This document shows, one piece after another, positions 11,142 to 21,461 of a stretch of DNA of 60,000 nt (the stretch's first letter is position 1; the number at the start of each line of letters is the position of its first letter). The notes under the pieces are model-generated. The model did not search any database, was not told the origin of the DNA, and was given only the letters and a program-made list of their open reading frames with translations. The stretch spans positions 1,537,501 to 1,597,500 of the forward strand of contig CM069767.1 of the NCBI GenBank assembly GCA_036169595.1. The letters are read 5' to 3'. The stretch is from Dictyostelium firmibasis (lineage: Eukaryota; Evosea; Eumycetozoa; Dictyosteliales; Dictyosteliaceae). The position numbers were made by a program, and so were the translations under genes.

Positions 11142-11693
11142 AAAAAAAAAGAAAATTTTGTTTGAAATTTTTTTTATTCAACTAATCCTTTTTTTTTTTT
11201 TTGTTTTTTTTTTTGATTTTTATAGTTTTTATTTTTTTTTTTTCAATTAAAATTATTTTTATTTTTTTTTACAAATTTTGCAATAATCCAAACAAGTCCT
11301 ATATTTTTTGGATTTGACCAAAAAATAAAAAATTAAGAAAAAAAAATTAAAAATAAATATTATTTTATGTGTTTTAAATATTTCTCTTTAGCATTATGCA
11401 GTATCAGTATCAGTATAAGATAATTAAATAATAATATAGTAATAAATTGTCAACAATGAGTGATATAAATTATTCATAATTGGAGTGATGGCAATACAGA
11501 GACTTTTTTTACCGATTATGATAAGACGCGAGGTCTATAGGCGGTGTTACAATACAGAGACAATGGAAATTTTATTGGCAGCATCACCCTTTTTAGAGAG
11601 TGGATCATTTTGAAAATCGTTTTATCTCATTATGAATCGAAAATCAGAGTGAATCAAACTTTGTTAGCAATTGTAACATGGAATATTTATTTT
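11142..11693. other. Intergenic with unexplained G+C-richer island at 11460-11690
   Basis: The proximal part (11142-11380) is T-rich promoter DNA for the leftward thioredoxin-TPR gene. From about 11460 the composition changes to near-coding G+C. It contains a 12-nt direct repeat CAATACAGAGAC at 11492-11503 and 11550-11561. An ATG at 11488 opens a 41-codon frame (MAIQRLFLPI...) and another frame is open from about 11540 to 11690. Neither resembles a family I know. It may be a decayed gene, an RNA gene or an extended regulatory region. Confidence 0.5.
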
Positions 11694-13194
11694 TTAATTT
11701 AATTTTACAGATTTTTTAAGATTTTTTGAAATTTTTGAAGTGTTTTCAACTAAATCAAAAGTTAATTGAATTATTTGGTCACCAAGTTGTGATTTTACAT
11801 TTGTGATTGAATATTTCGAAGGTACAGGATAGGTGATTGATGGTATTTTAATAATAGATTGTATCATTTCAATCAACTGAGCGAAACCAGAGGCATCGAT
11901 AGATCCAACGGTTGAATCAGTTATAGTTACATTTGGTGTCACTGATATCAATGTTGAATTCAATGAAAACACTGAAATACCATCGGTATAAACGATACTT
12001 GAAATTTCAGCGTCAATTATAAACAATACATTAAACACTGGAATTGCATTATCATCAGTTAGCACTAAAAATGTTGAAGATATTTCAAAACCTGTCAAAA
12101 TGATAGCACTTGAATTTATTGTAACTTTTGGTATAATAGGTGACATTAAATTAACTTGAATACCGACATTTGGATAGGTAGATGTTAAATTTGGTGCGAT
12201 TCCACTAAAGAAATCTGAACTTGTATTCAATTGAATAGGTGATGATTGTGGTATTTGTGAAGGTTCAATTGTCATTGGAAACTCTGGTACTAATACAGCA
12301 TCCAATAAGGATTCTATAAAGTATCCAGTGATAGTTACACAATAATCCGATGTGAACGATTCCATTTGTGAATCATATGGTATATAAGATGGTGTTTGGG
12401 TTGGATAGATATAGCTACCATCAGTATTTTCTAAAATGATACCACCATTAATAGCTGCAGTTATTGTAGATGGTGAATTTGAACTATAATTAGCTTCAAC
12501 TAAACAACCCTCTAAATCAATCCAATATTGATTACCACTATCCATTGTTATTGGTATTTGTTTAGTTGGTGTAAACATTTGTTCAATTGATGGTGCCTTA
12601 TCATTGATTGCCTTTGTAACAGCAGAGTTTACTTGTGACACAAATTGAGATGAAACTTCACTAACTATATCATTGATTGGTATCAAACAAACTGAATCTG
12701 TACAATGTACACTTGCTACAAGTGCACCTTCTTCAAATGGCATAACAGTTGTAGTTGCTTCAATCTTTGCATTGGATGTATTGAATAAAACATCTAAATT
12801 CGTTCCTAATGATACACTTTGTCCACTAGCAGTATAAACTGTAATCGTTCCAGATTCACAAAGTTTTACAACTTTTTTAACACAAATTTCATAATCCCAT
12901 TGTAAATTAAATGTAATTGTATCCCATCCCCTATATTTAAATATTTAATAATAATAATTATAATTATAAAAGTTATAATATGTTAAAAGTTTTATTCTAT
13001 TCCTTTGGTCATTAAATAAAAAATAAAACATTATTTATATACATTTGAAAAATACCAGGTCCTAATTGAGCATAAAAGAAATCTTGTAAATTTAATGCTA
13101 GTTTAAAATAAGTGAATGAATATTGTACTCCGTCTGAATCACCAGATTGATCTGGTAATTCCATAGATAATAATTCATTTTGAATATATTGTGT

Positions 13195-13238
<44 letters not shown>

Positions 13239-13446
13239 TAAAAAAATTTAGTTTTATTATTAATGAATTAATTATTAATTAATATTTTAATTTAATAAAT
13301 ACTTTTTCAGATTCACTTAATAAGAAATTTGATGATACCCCAAAATATAAACCACCTGCTGGATAATTACCATCCACTGGTGATGATATCGCTATTTCAA
13401 ATAAATTTGAAATTATTAAAATTATAATAAGGTTGATTTTAATCAT
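11694..13446 (-). CDS. BPI/LBP/CETP-like secreted lipid-binding protein
   Basis: Exons 13446-13303, 13197-13043 and 12930-11694 join in frame to 511 aa. A signal peptide (about 1-21) precedes the mature chain. The size, the long alternating beta-strand pattern, the LVASVHCTDSVCLIPIND region and a second-half repeat rich in Thr/Ile/Asn fit the tubular lipid-binding (BPI/LBP/PLUNC) superfamily, whose members bind lipids including bacterial LPS. Assignment rests on fold-like pattern rather than a strict motif. If right, it would act extracellularly or in phagosomes of this bacterivore, which is inference. Cys residues in CTDSVC and EGCLVE could pair. The first intron contains a run of about 33 T. 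Confidence 0.65.
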
Positions 13447-13632
13447 TATTTAATCATATATTTATAATGATTAATAAATAAATTAAAAAAAAAAAGTGTG
13501 TGGAGTATTTTTTTTTTTTTTTTTATTTTAATTTTCAACAAAAAAAAAAAAAAAAAAAAGAATCTTTTTAATTTATCTTTTTTTTTATTTTATTCGAAAA
13601 AAATAAAAACCATTGGGTCTGGAGGTTGTATA

Positions 13633-13668
<36 letters not shown>

Positions 13669-13969
13669 GGTTTTTCTCTTTGAATAAAAGTTTAACCATA
13701 AATTCTGTTTCCTTAGAAAAAAAACAATAAAAAAAAAAAAAATAAGTAAACCTTAATAATTTTTTAACATTATTTATTTATTTATTTTTTTTTAATTAAA
13801 GATCAATAATTTTTTGAAATAAATAACTAAATAGATATGAGATGAGTTGGTACTAAATAAAAAAATTTTTAAAAAAAAAGAGTAATTTTAAATAATTTTG
13901 GATGGTTCCTCATATTAACTAAAAAAGAACACAAAAATATTTATTTCTTTTTAAATTTTTTAATTTTTT

Positions 13970-14004
<35 letters not shown>

Positions 14005-14192
14005 CTTTTTGAACTGTTTTTTTTTTATTTTTTTTTTCAAATAGTCAAATTATAATCCCTTTTTTTTTATTTTTTATTTTTTTTTTCGCACTTATAAGAG
14101 TTTTTTTTTTTTTCATTGTATAAAAATAATCACATTATAATTTAATATTAGAGAAAAAAATAAATAAAAATAAATAAAAACGAAACAAAAAA
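13447..14192. promoter_or_regulatory. Divergent intergenic region, BPI-like / hslU
   Basis: 746 bp between two divergent start codons, so it holds promoters in both directions. It has multiple A and T homopolymers (a T run ending near 14004 and an A run at 13640-13667) and short G+C-richer bits at 13610-13630 and 13850-13920. No specific element recognised. Confidence 0.5.
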
Positions 14193-16205
14193 ATGATTCA
14201 TTCAAAAAACTTAGTCAAACTAGCCAAATCTTCATTAAACTTAAATAATAAATTATCTCAACAAACACAAAAATTATCAATTTTAAATTTCTATAGAGGA
14301 TTTTGTTCAGTTTCAAATGGTAAAGATAAAGATGAAATTGAAAATGGTGATTCAAACCCATTAGAATTGGATACAATTTTTAAAGTTATTGAAAAAGATA
14401 TTAAAGATAAAGAAGCATCAAAGAGTGAAGGCACTAAAGAAGCAACAACAGAAACAGAAAAAACAACAACATCAACAACAACATCAACAACCGATAAACC
14501 TAAAAAAGGGAGACCAAAGGGTTCAAAAAATAAAGTAAAATCAAACATAATACCAGAACCACCAAAATCAACCACAACACCAACACCAATAACAAAACCA
14601 AAGCCAACAGCAACATTAGAAATACCTGATTTAAGTGACATTAAAAGTGGTGTTGTTATAATACCAATGCAAAATAAATCATTTGGTAAACATAATTCAT
14701 TTGATGAAAATTTCGATAAATTTTTAAAAGACAATCCATCTTTATATAACAATATTTTGAAATCAGTTGAAAATATAAAGAATGGTGGAAATATGGATAA
14801 AGTGTTTAATCAATTGATTTCACAAATGAACAAATATAACAAAACAAGCGATCATTCAAAACCAACAATAAAGTATAGGTTAACAGAGGATATCATTGCA
14901 GAAGATAATTTATTGCCAAGAGATATAGTCAATGGTTTGGATGAGTATGTAATTGGACAAGCGGAAGCAAAGAGAGCAATCTCAATTGCATTACGTAATC
15001 GTTGGAGAAGAAAGCGTTTAGATTCATCAATGAAACCAGACGTCTACCCAAAGAATATCCTTATGATCGGTCCAACTGGTGTTGGTAAGACTGAATTGGC
15101 ACGTCGTTTAGCAAAGATCGTAAATGCACCATTTGTAAAGGTAGAGGCAACTAAATATACAGAAGTTGGTTATCATGGTCCTGACGTTGATACAATCATT
15201 CGTGATCTCATTGAAGCTAGTATCAACAATATCAAAACAAAGATTGCCGATTCTAACAAAGCTAGCATAGAGGCCGATGTAGAAAAGAATATCATCTCCT
15301 CTTTAATTGGTTTACAAAATGATCTCAGTGCAGTCACCATAGAAGAGTTATTAAAAAAATACAGGGATGGTCAATTAGATGACATTGAGATTGAAATAGA
15401 AGTATTATCTTCATCGTCATCATCCTCATCTTCATCACCATCTTCATCATCATCATCCGATGAAACTTTTTTTAGACTATTAACAGAAAAACCAAGTGGT
15501 AAAATCAAAAAAGTAACTGTTTCAGAGGCAAGAGATATCTTTGAAAGAATGTATAGAGATTCATACGCTGTGTCTCAAGATGTCACAAAGTTGGCAATTC
15601 AATCGGCTGAACAAAACGGAATTGTATTTTTGGATGAAATCGATAAGATCTGTTCACCTCGTGATAGTTCAAAGAGTGGTGGTGACGCTTCTACTGATGG
15701 CGTTCAAAGAGATCTTCTTCCAATCATTGAGGGTTGTATGGTAAGTACCAAATATGGCCAAATCGACACAAGTAGAATTTTATTCATTGCATCTGGTGCA
15801 TTCCACAGCAGCAAACCATCAGATCTCATCAGCGAATTACAAGGTCGTTTACCAATTCGTGTTGAACTCAAACCTTTGGAACAAAAGGATTTCTATAAAA
15901 TCCTTACAGAACCAAAGAATAACCAAATTCAACAACAAAAAGCATTACTCAAAACCGAAGGTATTCAATTGGAATTCACTGATGATGCTTTGTTAGAGGT
16001 TGCAAAAGTCGCTTTCGAAGCAAACTCTCAAGTTCAAAATCTTGGCGCAAGAAGATTACATGGTATCATTGAACGTATTGTAGAGGATTTAAGTTTTAAT
16101 TGTGATCTTCATAAAGGTAAAACCGTTGTATTAGATGCTGCTGATGTTAGAAAACATTTAAGTGAGTTATTATTCAAAACTGATTTGTCAAAATATATTA
16201 TTTAA
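14193..16205 (+). CDS. hslU: HslU (ClpY), mitochondrial AAA+ ATPase
   Basis: 670 aa, single exon. HslU unfolds substrates and feeds the HslV peptidase; in eukaryotes the pair is mitochondrial. The core (about 237-670) follows E. coli HslU from PRDIVNGLDEYVIGQ to the end. Walker A GPTGVGKT (293-300), pore loop GYHG (326-329, usually GYVG), I-domain with a poly-Ser tract (406-422), Walker B IVFLDEIDK (477-485), sensor-1 FIASGAF, Arg-finger region GRLPIRVEL (551-559) and sensor-2 GARR (618-621). The tail DLSKYII matches the HslV-activating E. coli tail DLSRFIL, so an HslV partner is predicted elsewhere. It is not ClpX: there is no zinc domain and the core is HslU-type. The 236-residue N-terminal extension begins with a presequence-like stretch and contains an AT-hook-like KKGRPKGSK (104-112). 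Confidence 0.95.
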   Translation: MIHSKNLVKLAKSSLNLNNKLSQQTQKLSILNFYRGFCSVSNGKDKDEIENGDSNPLELDTIFKVIEKDIKDKEASKSEGTKEATTETEKTTTSTTTSTTDKPKKGRPKGSKNKVKSNIIPEPPKSTTTPTPITKPKPTATLEIPDLSDIKSGVVIIPMQNKSFGKHNSFDENFDKFLKDNPSLYNNILKSVENIKNGGNMDKVFNQLISQMNKYNKTSDHSKPTIKYRLTEDIIAEDNLLPRDIVNGLDEYVIGQAEAKRAISIALRNRWRRKRLDSSMKPDVYPKNILMIGPTGVGKTELARRLAKIVNAPFVKVEATKYTEVGYHGPDVDTIIRDLIEASINNIKTKIADSNKASIEADVEKNIISSLIGLQNDLSAVTIEELLKKYRDGQLDDIEIEIEVLSSSSSSSSSSPSSSSSSDETFFRLLTEKPSGKIKKVTVSEARDIFERMYRDSYAVSQDVTKLAIQSAEQNGIVFLDEIDKICSPRDSSKSGGDASTDGVQRDLLPIIEGCMVSTKYGQIDTSRILFIASGAFHSSKPSDLISELQGRLPIRVELKPLEQKDFYKILTEPKNNQIQQQKALLKTEGIQLEFTDDALLEVAKVAFEANSQVQNLGARRLHGIIERIVEDLSFNCDLHKGKTVVLDAADVRKHLSELLFKTDLSKYII

Positions 16206-17035
16206 AAAAAAAAAAACCAAAAAAAAAAATTAAAAATAAATCTATAAATAAAAAAAAAATTGCTTTTTATTAAAATTTACTTTTATTATCTCAAATTTTC
16301 TTTGCTATTCAATTTGAATTGTGGATTCAATGTTGAGATAAGTTTGTAGAATTTGAAAACAAAACAAATTCTTATTGTTTTTTATTTTAAAGATTTATAT
16401 TTTGATTTTGATTTTGAGGTAGGCCCAAAGATAATATTAATTCTTGCGATTACTATCATAATTAACACATTCTTAGTATTGTTATTATATTAGTTTGGTT
16501 AATAAATATTAGTTATTTTTGTTTTTATTATTTTTATTATTCTCCTAAAATTTCCAAGATTTTAATCAAAACTGAGAATAAATAAAAATTTATAGTATAA
16601 TTGATTTTCAATAGAAAAATATATATTTTTTGTATAAATAATGAAAATAAACCCTTTTTTTTTTACTTTTTTTTTTTTTTTTTTGTGAACTAAAAAACAA
16701 AATAAATTATAATAAAATTAAAAAGTGAAATATGTCAAATATTTAATGTAATATATTAAACATTTATTTTTAAAGTTTAATTTTATTAATTTGTTTTTTT
16801 TTTTATTTGAATTTTTTTTATTTTCTTTTTTTACTTTTTTTTTATTTTTTTCAATTTTTTTTTTTTTTCATATTAATATTTCTTTTTAAAATTGCCTCTG
16901 ATTGCTTAAGGCAATAAAAACAATAATCAATCAGCCTGTATAATAATAATAATAATCATCATCATACAAACACATATAACTTCAAATAAAATTGTGAACA
17001 AAAACATATAAATATATATATATATATATTCGAGA
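16206..17035. other. Intergenic region with nested inverted repeats near the WD40 gene
   Basis: 830 bp between the HslU stop and the coiled-coil WD40 gene. Mostly A/T. Positions 16891-16934 carry two overlapping inverted repeats, ATTGCC..GGCAAT and CTGATTG..CAATCAG, followed by AAT and CAT microrepeats. TATATA runs at 17011-17028 sit just before the ATG at 17036 and could be TATA-like. Confidence 0.5.
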
Positions 17036-18795
17036 ATGGATAAAAAAACCTATAGTAGTATTCAATCATCAACAACACCAGTTAGTGGTGGATCATCGGA
17101 ATTAAATTTTAAGATAATGTTAGAAGGATTGCAAAAAGAAGTTAAATCATTAAAGACCAAATTGGATAATTATGAAAGAGAGAATAAAGATTTAAAGAAA
17201 TCAATATATGACCTAACGGCAAGATATGATCTAGTATCACATCAATTAGGTAAAGGTACACAAAAACCATTTAATATAGATGCAGTATTTGCACCACAAA
17301 CACCTGAAGTTAATTCAGTCAGTGGTGATGGTCATCCATCAATCATTTCAATTCAATCACCACCCCCAACGTTAAATTCAAATGTTGGTGATGAACGTTT
17401 ATTATTAGCTTCAACTCAACAAAGAAATAGTAATAAAAAAATGGATGAACGTCATTTCTTTTATAAATTTACTTTAAAGGTAATATACAAATATATATAT
17501 AAAATATACATATGTATATTAATAGATTCATTTACAATTTAATTAGGGACATAATGCAAGTGTTTATACAGTTGATTTTTCGCCATGTGGTAAAATGTTA
17601 GCATCAGGTAGTTTTGATAAAACAGTTAAAGTATGGGATGTATTTAATCAAAGAGAGATGGCAACATTTAATGAACATACAGTTAATGTTAGTGTATTAC
17701 AATGGAATAATAATTCTACAGAGATTTTATCGGGTTCATACGATAAGACCGTTAAACTTTGGGATTTAAATTCAAATAAATTAATTTCTTCATACAATAC
17801 GAGTGGTTTCATTTTAGACGTTAAATTCTCACCAATTGATAATAATATTTTCTTTGCTGGTAATACTCAAAATCATGTTATTGGTTTTGATAAAAGAACC
17901 CCAAATTCAATTATAGTTTTAGAAAATAATGCATTAATTAATTCTTTGTAAATATTTTTATTATTTATTTATTATTTGTTATTTATTATTTATTAATTAT
18001 AATTGTTTTGAAAAAAAAAAAAAAAGATATGTATTTAAAGATGGTCAACATATTTTAACAGGTGATTCACTTGGTAAATTAAAAGTTTGGGATTCAAGAA
18101 AAGGTAATAAAGTTAATTTTCCAGAATCATTTCATTATGAAGGATGTGTTGATGGATTGGCAGGTAGTTTTTCAAATTCAGCAACCAATGCATTGGTTGA
18201 TGGTTCACCATTTGAAATTGGCCCAGAGAATAGACCAATCAGTGGTGTTACAATGTCAACTGGTAATAGTGAAGATGATGGTAGATTTTTAGCTGTTAAT
18301 AGTTATGATAATGTAATTAGAGTTTATGATCGTTCGAAAGTATCCATTGTATCACATCCATATTCTTTGACACCAATGAGTTTAATTCACTCCTTAACTG
18401 GTTATAAAAATAAGAATTGGCCAATTAAAAGCAGTATTTACGTTGGTAAAGATCATAATCAAGATACTGGTAACATTGGTAAAAGAACATCTGGCATTGG
18501 TAAACCAATGGACGATGACTCAAAATCAATGATCGATGATGATGACGACGATGATGATCAACCACCAGATATTAACCAATCAGTTTTATTGGCCACTGGC
18601 TCTGCAGATTATAACGCCTACATATATGACATTGGTTTCGGTAAACAATCTGGTAAAGTTTTACAAAAATTAGAAGGTCATACAGATAGAGTTTACTCTG
18701 TTAAATTTCATCCTTCTGAACCAATTTTAGCATCTTGTTCTGCTGATAATACAATTAGATTATGGACTCCAAAGAAAAAAATATTTAATAATTAA
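17036..18795 (+). CDS. WD40 repeat protein with N-terminal coiled coil
   Basis: Exons 17036-17479, 17547-17947 and 18027-18795 join in frame to 537 aa. Residues about 25-75 form a coiled coil (LEGLQKEVKSLKTKLDNYER). A Pro/Ser/Thr linker leads into WD40 blades beginning GHNASVYTVDFSPCG; clear blade ends are VKVWDV, VKLWDL, LKVWDSR and IRLWTP. An Asp-rich loop (DDDDDDDD area, near residue 450) splits the later blades. The final blade GHTDRVYSVKFHPSEP then ILASCSADNT is canonical. The family is generic and I cannot assign an orthologue; a scaffold role is all that can be said. Exon 2 begins right at GH of the first blade, a clean domain-boundary intron. Confidence 0.85.
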
Positions 18796-19104
18796 AATAA
18801 TAAAAAAAAAATAGATAAAAAAAAACAATATAAATAATAAAAAAAAGAGTAACTATTTATTATTTTAATTTTTTTTTTTAAATGATTTATTTATTTAAAG
18901 TTTTTAACCGCCCAAACGATTTTAATTGGACACATGAATCATGTGAATCCACTTTAATTTTGTTTATTTCTATTATTATTATCATCTAATTATCAAAATT
19001 TTATTTATGATCAATAAAATTTAATATTTAGTATTATTTCTAAAAATAAAATTATAAATTTTAAGAGAATGAATCATCGATTTATTTTATTATTTTTATA
19101 TACT
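18796..19104. other. Convergent intergenic region
   Basis: About 310 bp between the 3' ends of the WD40 gene and the 84-aa minus-strand gene. A/T-rich, with AATAAA-type poly(A) signals on both strands. A small palindromic patch ACATGAATCATGTGAAT lies near 18932-18948. Nothing else seen. Confidence 0.5.
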
Positions 19105-19359
19105 TTATTTTTTGTTGTCACTATTGTTAATATTATTATTACCAAAATCAATAGTTAAAGGTTTATAGATATATTCAATACCATTTTTTTCACATTGAAT
19201 TTTTCTTAAAGATTCCTCTTTTTCATGTTCTTCTTCTAATTCCATTAGTGCATCTGTTGTATTGTTTATTAATAATATTTGTTGTTGTTGTTGTTGGTTA
19301 TGGTCATCATGTTGTTCTATTGGAAGTATATGATTTGAAATAATCTGTATTCTTTCCAT
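19105..19359 (-). CDS. Small hypothetical protein, 84 aa
   Basis: Single exon with a short Gln tract (about 23-28), an acidic helix LMELEEEHEKEESLRKIQCE (about 38-57) and a non-repetitive segment KNGIEYIYKPLTIDFG (58-73), then an Asn/Asp/Lys tail. The mixed, non-homopolymeric composition and A-rich leader support a real gene. I do not recognise a family. No signal peptide or membrane segment. Confidence 0.55.
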   Translation of the reverse strand: MERIQIISNHILPIEQHDDHNQQQQQQILLINNTTDALMELEEEHEKEESLRKIQCEKNGIEYIYKPLTIDFGNNNINNSDNKK

Positions 19360-19594
19360 TTACAAAATGATTTTTATATTAAAGAGGTTCCTATCGAATA
19401 AACATAAATTTTTTTTTTTTTTTGAATATTTTTTCCAAACGAAAAGTAAAAAAAAATTAAAAATTTTGTTTTTTTTAAATATTTAGGTTAAATTGAAAGA
19501 TATTTAATATTTTGTTTATTTTTTTTTAATATTTAAAAACAATACTAAAATACAGAAATAGTGTTAAAACATGATCATCCCTTAATCATCATAG

Positions 19595-19628
<34 letters not shown>

Positions 19629-19828
19629 TATAATACGGGATCGAAGGGGTGCATATGTGGTTTGAAAATATCTTTTAAATTTCCTCTTAAAAGTTGTAAA
19701 ATAAAATTCTCTCGAATTTATGATATTTTATAAAATATCTCTTGATTTTTTTATAAAAAAATCAAAAGAAAAAAAAAAAAAAAAAAATTTTTAGTTATTT
19801 ATCTTGTGTGTTTAAAAAAAAAAAAAAA
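19360..19828. promoter_or_regulatory. Upstream region of the first secreted paralogue
   Basis: 469 bp between divergent genes. A T run of about 30 at 19597-19626 is followed by a G+C-richer patch (19636-19660) and a perfect 18-bp palindrome GATATTTTATAAAATATC at 19722-19739. The A run directly before the ATG at 19829 is typical of Dictyostelium leaders. Confidence 0.5.
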
Positions 19829-20416
19829 ATGAAATTATTATTACAAATTTTAGTTTTAGCTGTAATTTTCACTACATTATATAATGAAGTAAATGGCCAA
19901 TATGTAATGGTAAATTATTATAATAGTCAAAATGATCCAACATGTAAAGGTGAAATTATTACAACTACTTTTAATATCGAAAATAAATGTTTAAGTGGTG
20001 TTGAATTCACTTGTAATGGAAATGAAATTCAAGTTAGTTTTTACAATGATTCTTATTGCTCTCAAGGTATACTCCAACAAATAACTCAAGAAAATGGTGT
20101 ATGTCAAGGTGGATTACAATTTAATTGTGTTGATAATTATCAAATACCTGAAAATTCATTTGCTTCAGTTATTTCAGAATCTTGTGATGATTGGAAGAGT
20201 ACTGCAGTTTCAATTTTATCAAAACCTTTAAATACATGTTTAATCATTCCATCGGAAAATGCTGTCATTTATTCATGTACTGGTGATGTATTAACAACTT
20301 CAACATATCCATCAGCAAACAGTTGTTTTGGTATACCAAAAAATACTACTGTGCCACTTGCATGTAAAAGTTCTCCAGATTCAAATTACTCTAATTCTTA
20401 TATTTGTAATCAATAA
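19829..20416 (+). CDS. Small secreted Cys-rich protein, paralogue 1
   Basis: 195 aa. The ATG at 19829 (MKLLLQILVLAV...) is chosen; an upstream GTG-led extension is only the A run and is rejected. A signal peptide (about 1-23, ending EVNGQ) precedes a mature domain with 12 Cys, hence up to six disulfides, including FTCNGNEIQVSFYND then SYCSQG. There is no C-terminal hydrophobic tail, so it is probably soluble and extracellular or in the endolysosome. The next gene (20740-21330) is a tandem copy with the same Cys spacing. The family looks dictyostelid-specific and its function is unknown to me. Confidence 0.85.
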   Translation: MKLLLQILVLAVIFTTLYNEVNGQYVMVNYYNSQNDPTCKGEIITTTFNIENKCLSGVEFTCNGNEIQVSFYNDSYCSQGILQQITQENGVCQGGLQFNCVDNYQIPENSFASVISESCDDWKSTAVSILSKPLNTCLIIPSENAVIYSCTGDVLTTSTYPSANSCFGIPKNTTVPLACKSSPDSNYSNSYICNQ

Positions 20417-20535
20417 ATAATAAAAAAAAAATTTTGTTTTTTTTTTTAACTATTGATTTATTAAACTATATTAATCCTTTAAAAAATAATCATTAACTAT
20501 CCAATAATATTTTATTTTTTGAAAAAATAACCTTT

Positions 20536-20570
<35 letters not shown>

Positions 20571-20739
20571 GACATCACCTAAGGTCGGAAAAATATTTTT
20601 TTATTATTTTTTTTTTATTTTTTATTTTTTATTTTTTATTTGGATACCGTTTGAATTTTCTTTTCAAAACGACAATAACAATGGAAAAAAAAAAAAAAAA
20701 ACTCTTTACGAATAATAAAATAAAGGAGAGAAAATAGAA
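20417..20739. promoter_or_regulatory. Spacer between tandem paralogues
   Basis: 323 bp, with a T run at 20539-20567 followed by ATGACATCAC (20569-20578), a CRE/ATF-like octamer context, and a G+C-richer patch GGATACCGTTTGAA near 20641. It shows no obvious similarity to the region upstream of the first paralogue, so regulation may have diverged. Confidence 0.45.
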
Positions 20740-21330
20740 ATGAAATTATTATTACAAATTTTAGTTTTAGCTGTTGCTTTTACTTCATTATATAATGAAG
20801 TAAATGGTCAATATGTAATGATAAATTATTATGATTATCAAAGTGATCAATCATGCCAAGGTGGAGTTATTTCAACCACATATGATGTCGAAAATAAATG
20901 TTTAGGTGGTACCGAATTCGTTTGTGTTGGTAATGAAATTCAAATTAATTTTTACAAAGATTCCAATTGCTCTCAAGGTATACAACAACAAATGACCCAA
21001 GAAATTGGTGTATGTGAAGGTGGATTACTATTTAATTGTGTTGATAATTATCAAATGCCTGAAAATTCGATTGCTTCAGTTATTTCAGAATCTTGTGATG
21101 ATTGGAAGAGTACTGCAGTTTCAGTTGTATCAAAACCTTTAAATATATGTTTAATCACTCCATCTGAAAATGCTGTCATTTATTCATGTACTAGTGATAC
21201 TATAACAACTTCAATATATCCAAGAACTGATAGTTGTGTTGGTATTCCAAAAAACAATACTTTACAACTTCCAGGATGTCAAGCTGCTCCAGGTTCAAAA
21301 TTCTATTATTCTGATATTTGTAACCAATAA
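20740..21330 (+). CDS. Small secreted Cys-rich protein, paralogue 2
   Basis: 196 aa, tandem duplicate of the preceding gene. The signal peptide is nearly identical (MKLLLQILVLAV, then EVNGQ) and all 12 mature Cys are conserved. A central block around ESCDDWKSTAVS is almost identical at nucleotide level, while the C-terminal quarter differs more (PGCQAAPGSKFYYSDICNQ). The pattern suggests recent duplication, possibly with local gene conversion. No function recognised. Confidence 0.85.
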   Translation: MKLLLQILVLAVAFTSLYNEVNGQYVMINYYDYQSDQSCQGGVISTTYDVENKCLGGTEFVCVGNEIQINFYKDSNCSQGIQQQMTQEIGVCEGGLLFNCVDNYQMPENSIASVISESCDDWKSTAVSVVSKPLNICLITPSENAVIYSCTSDTITTSIYPRTDSCVGIPKNNTLQLPGCQAAPGSKFYYSDICNQ

Positions 21331-21461
21331 TAAATAAAAATTATTTATTATTATTATTATTAGTATTATTATTTTTTATTTTTTATATAGAAATATAACA
21401 TTTTTTTTTTTTTTTTTTTTTTTTTTTATTATTTAATTTTATTTAATTTTATTTAATTTTT

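Noticed and set aside
14193-16205. ClpX as an alternative identity for HslU
   Set aside because: No zinc-binding domain; the IALRNRWRR block, I-domain position and DLSKYII tail are HslU-specific.
19808-19828. GTG-led N-terminal extension of secreted paralogue 1
   Set aside because: It encodes a Lys run from the leader A tract. The ATG at 19829 matches the start of the tandem copy and gives a clean signal peptide.
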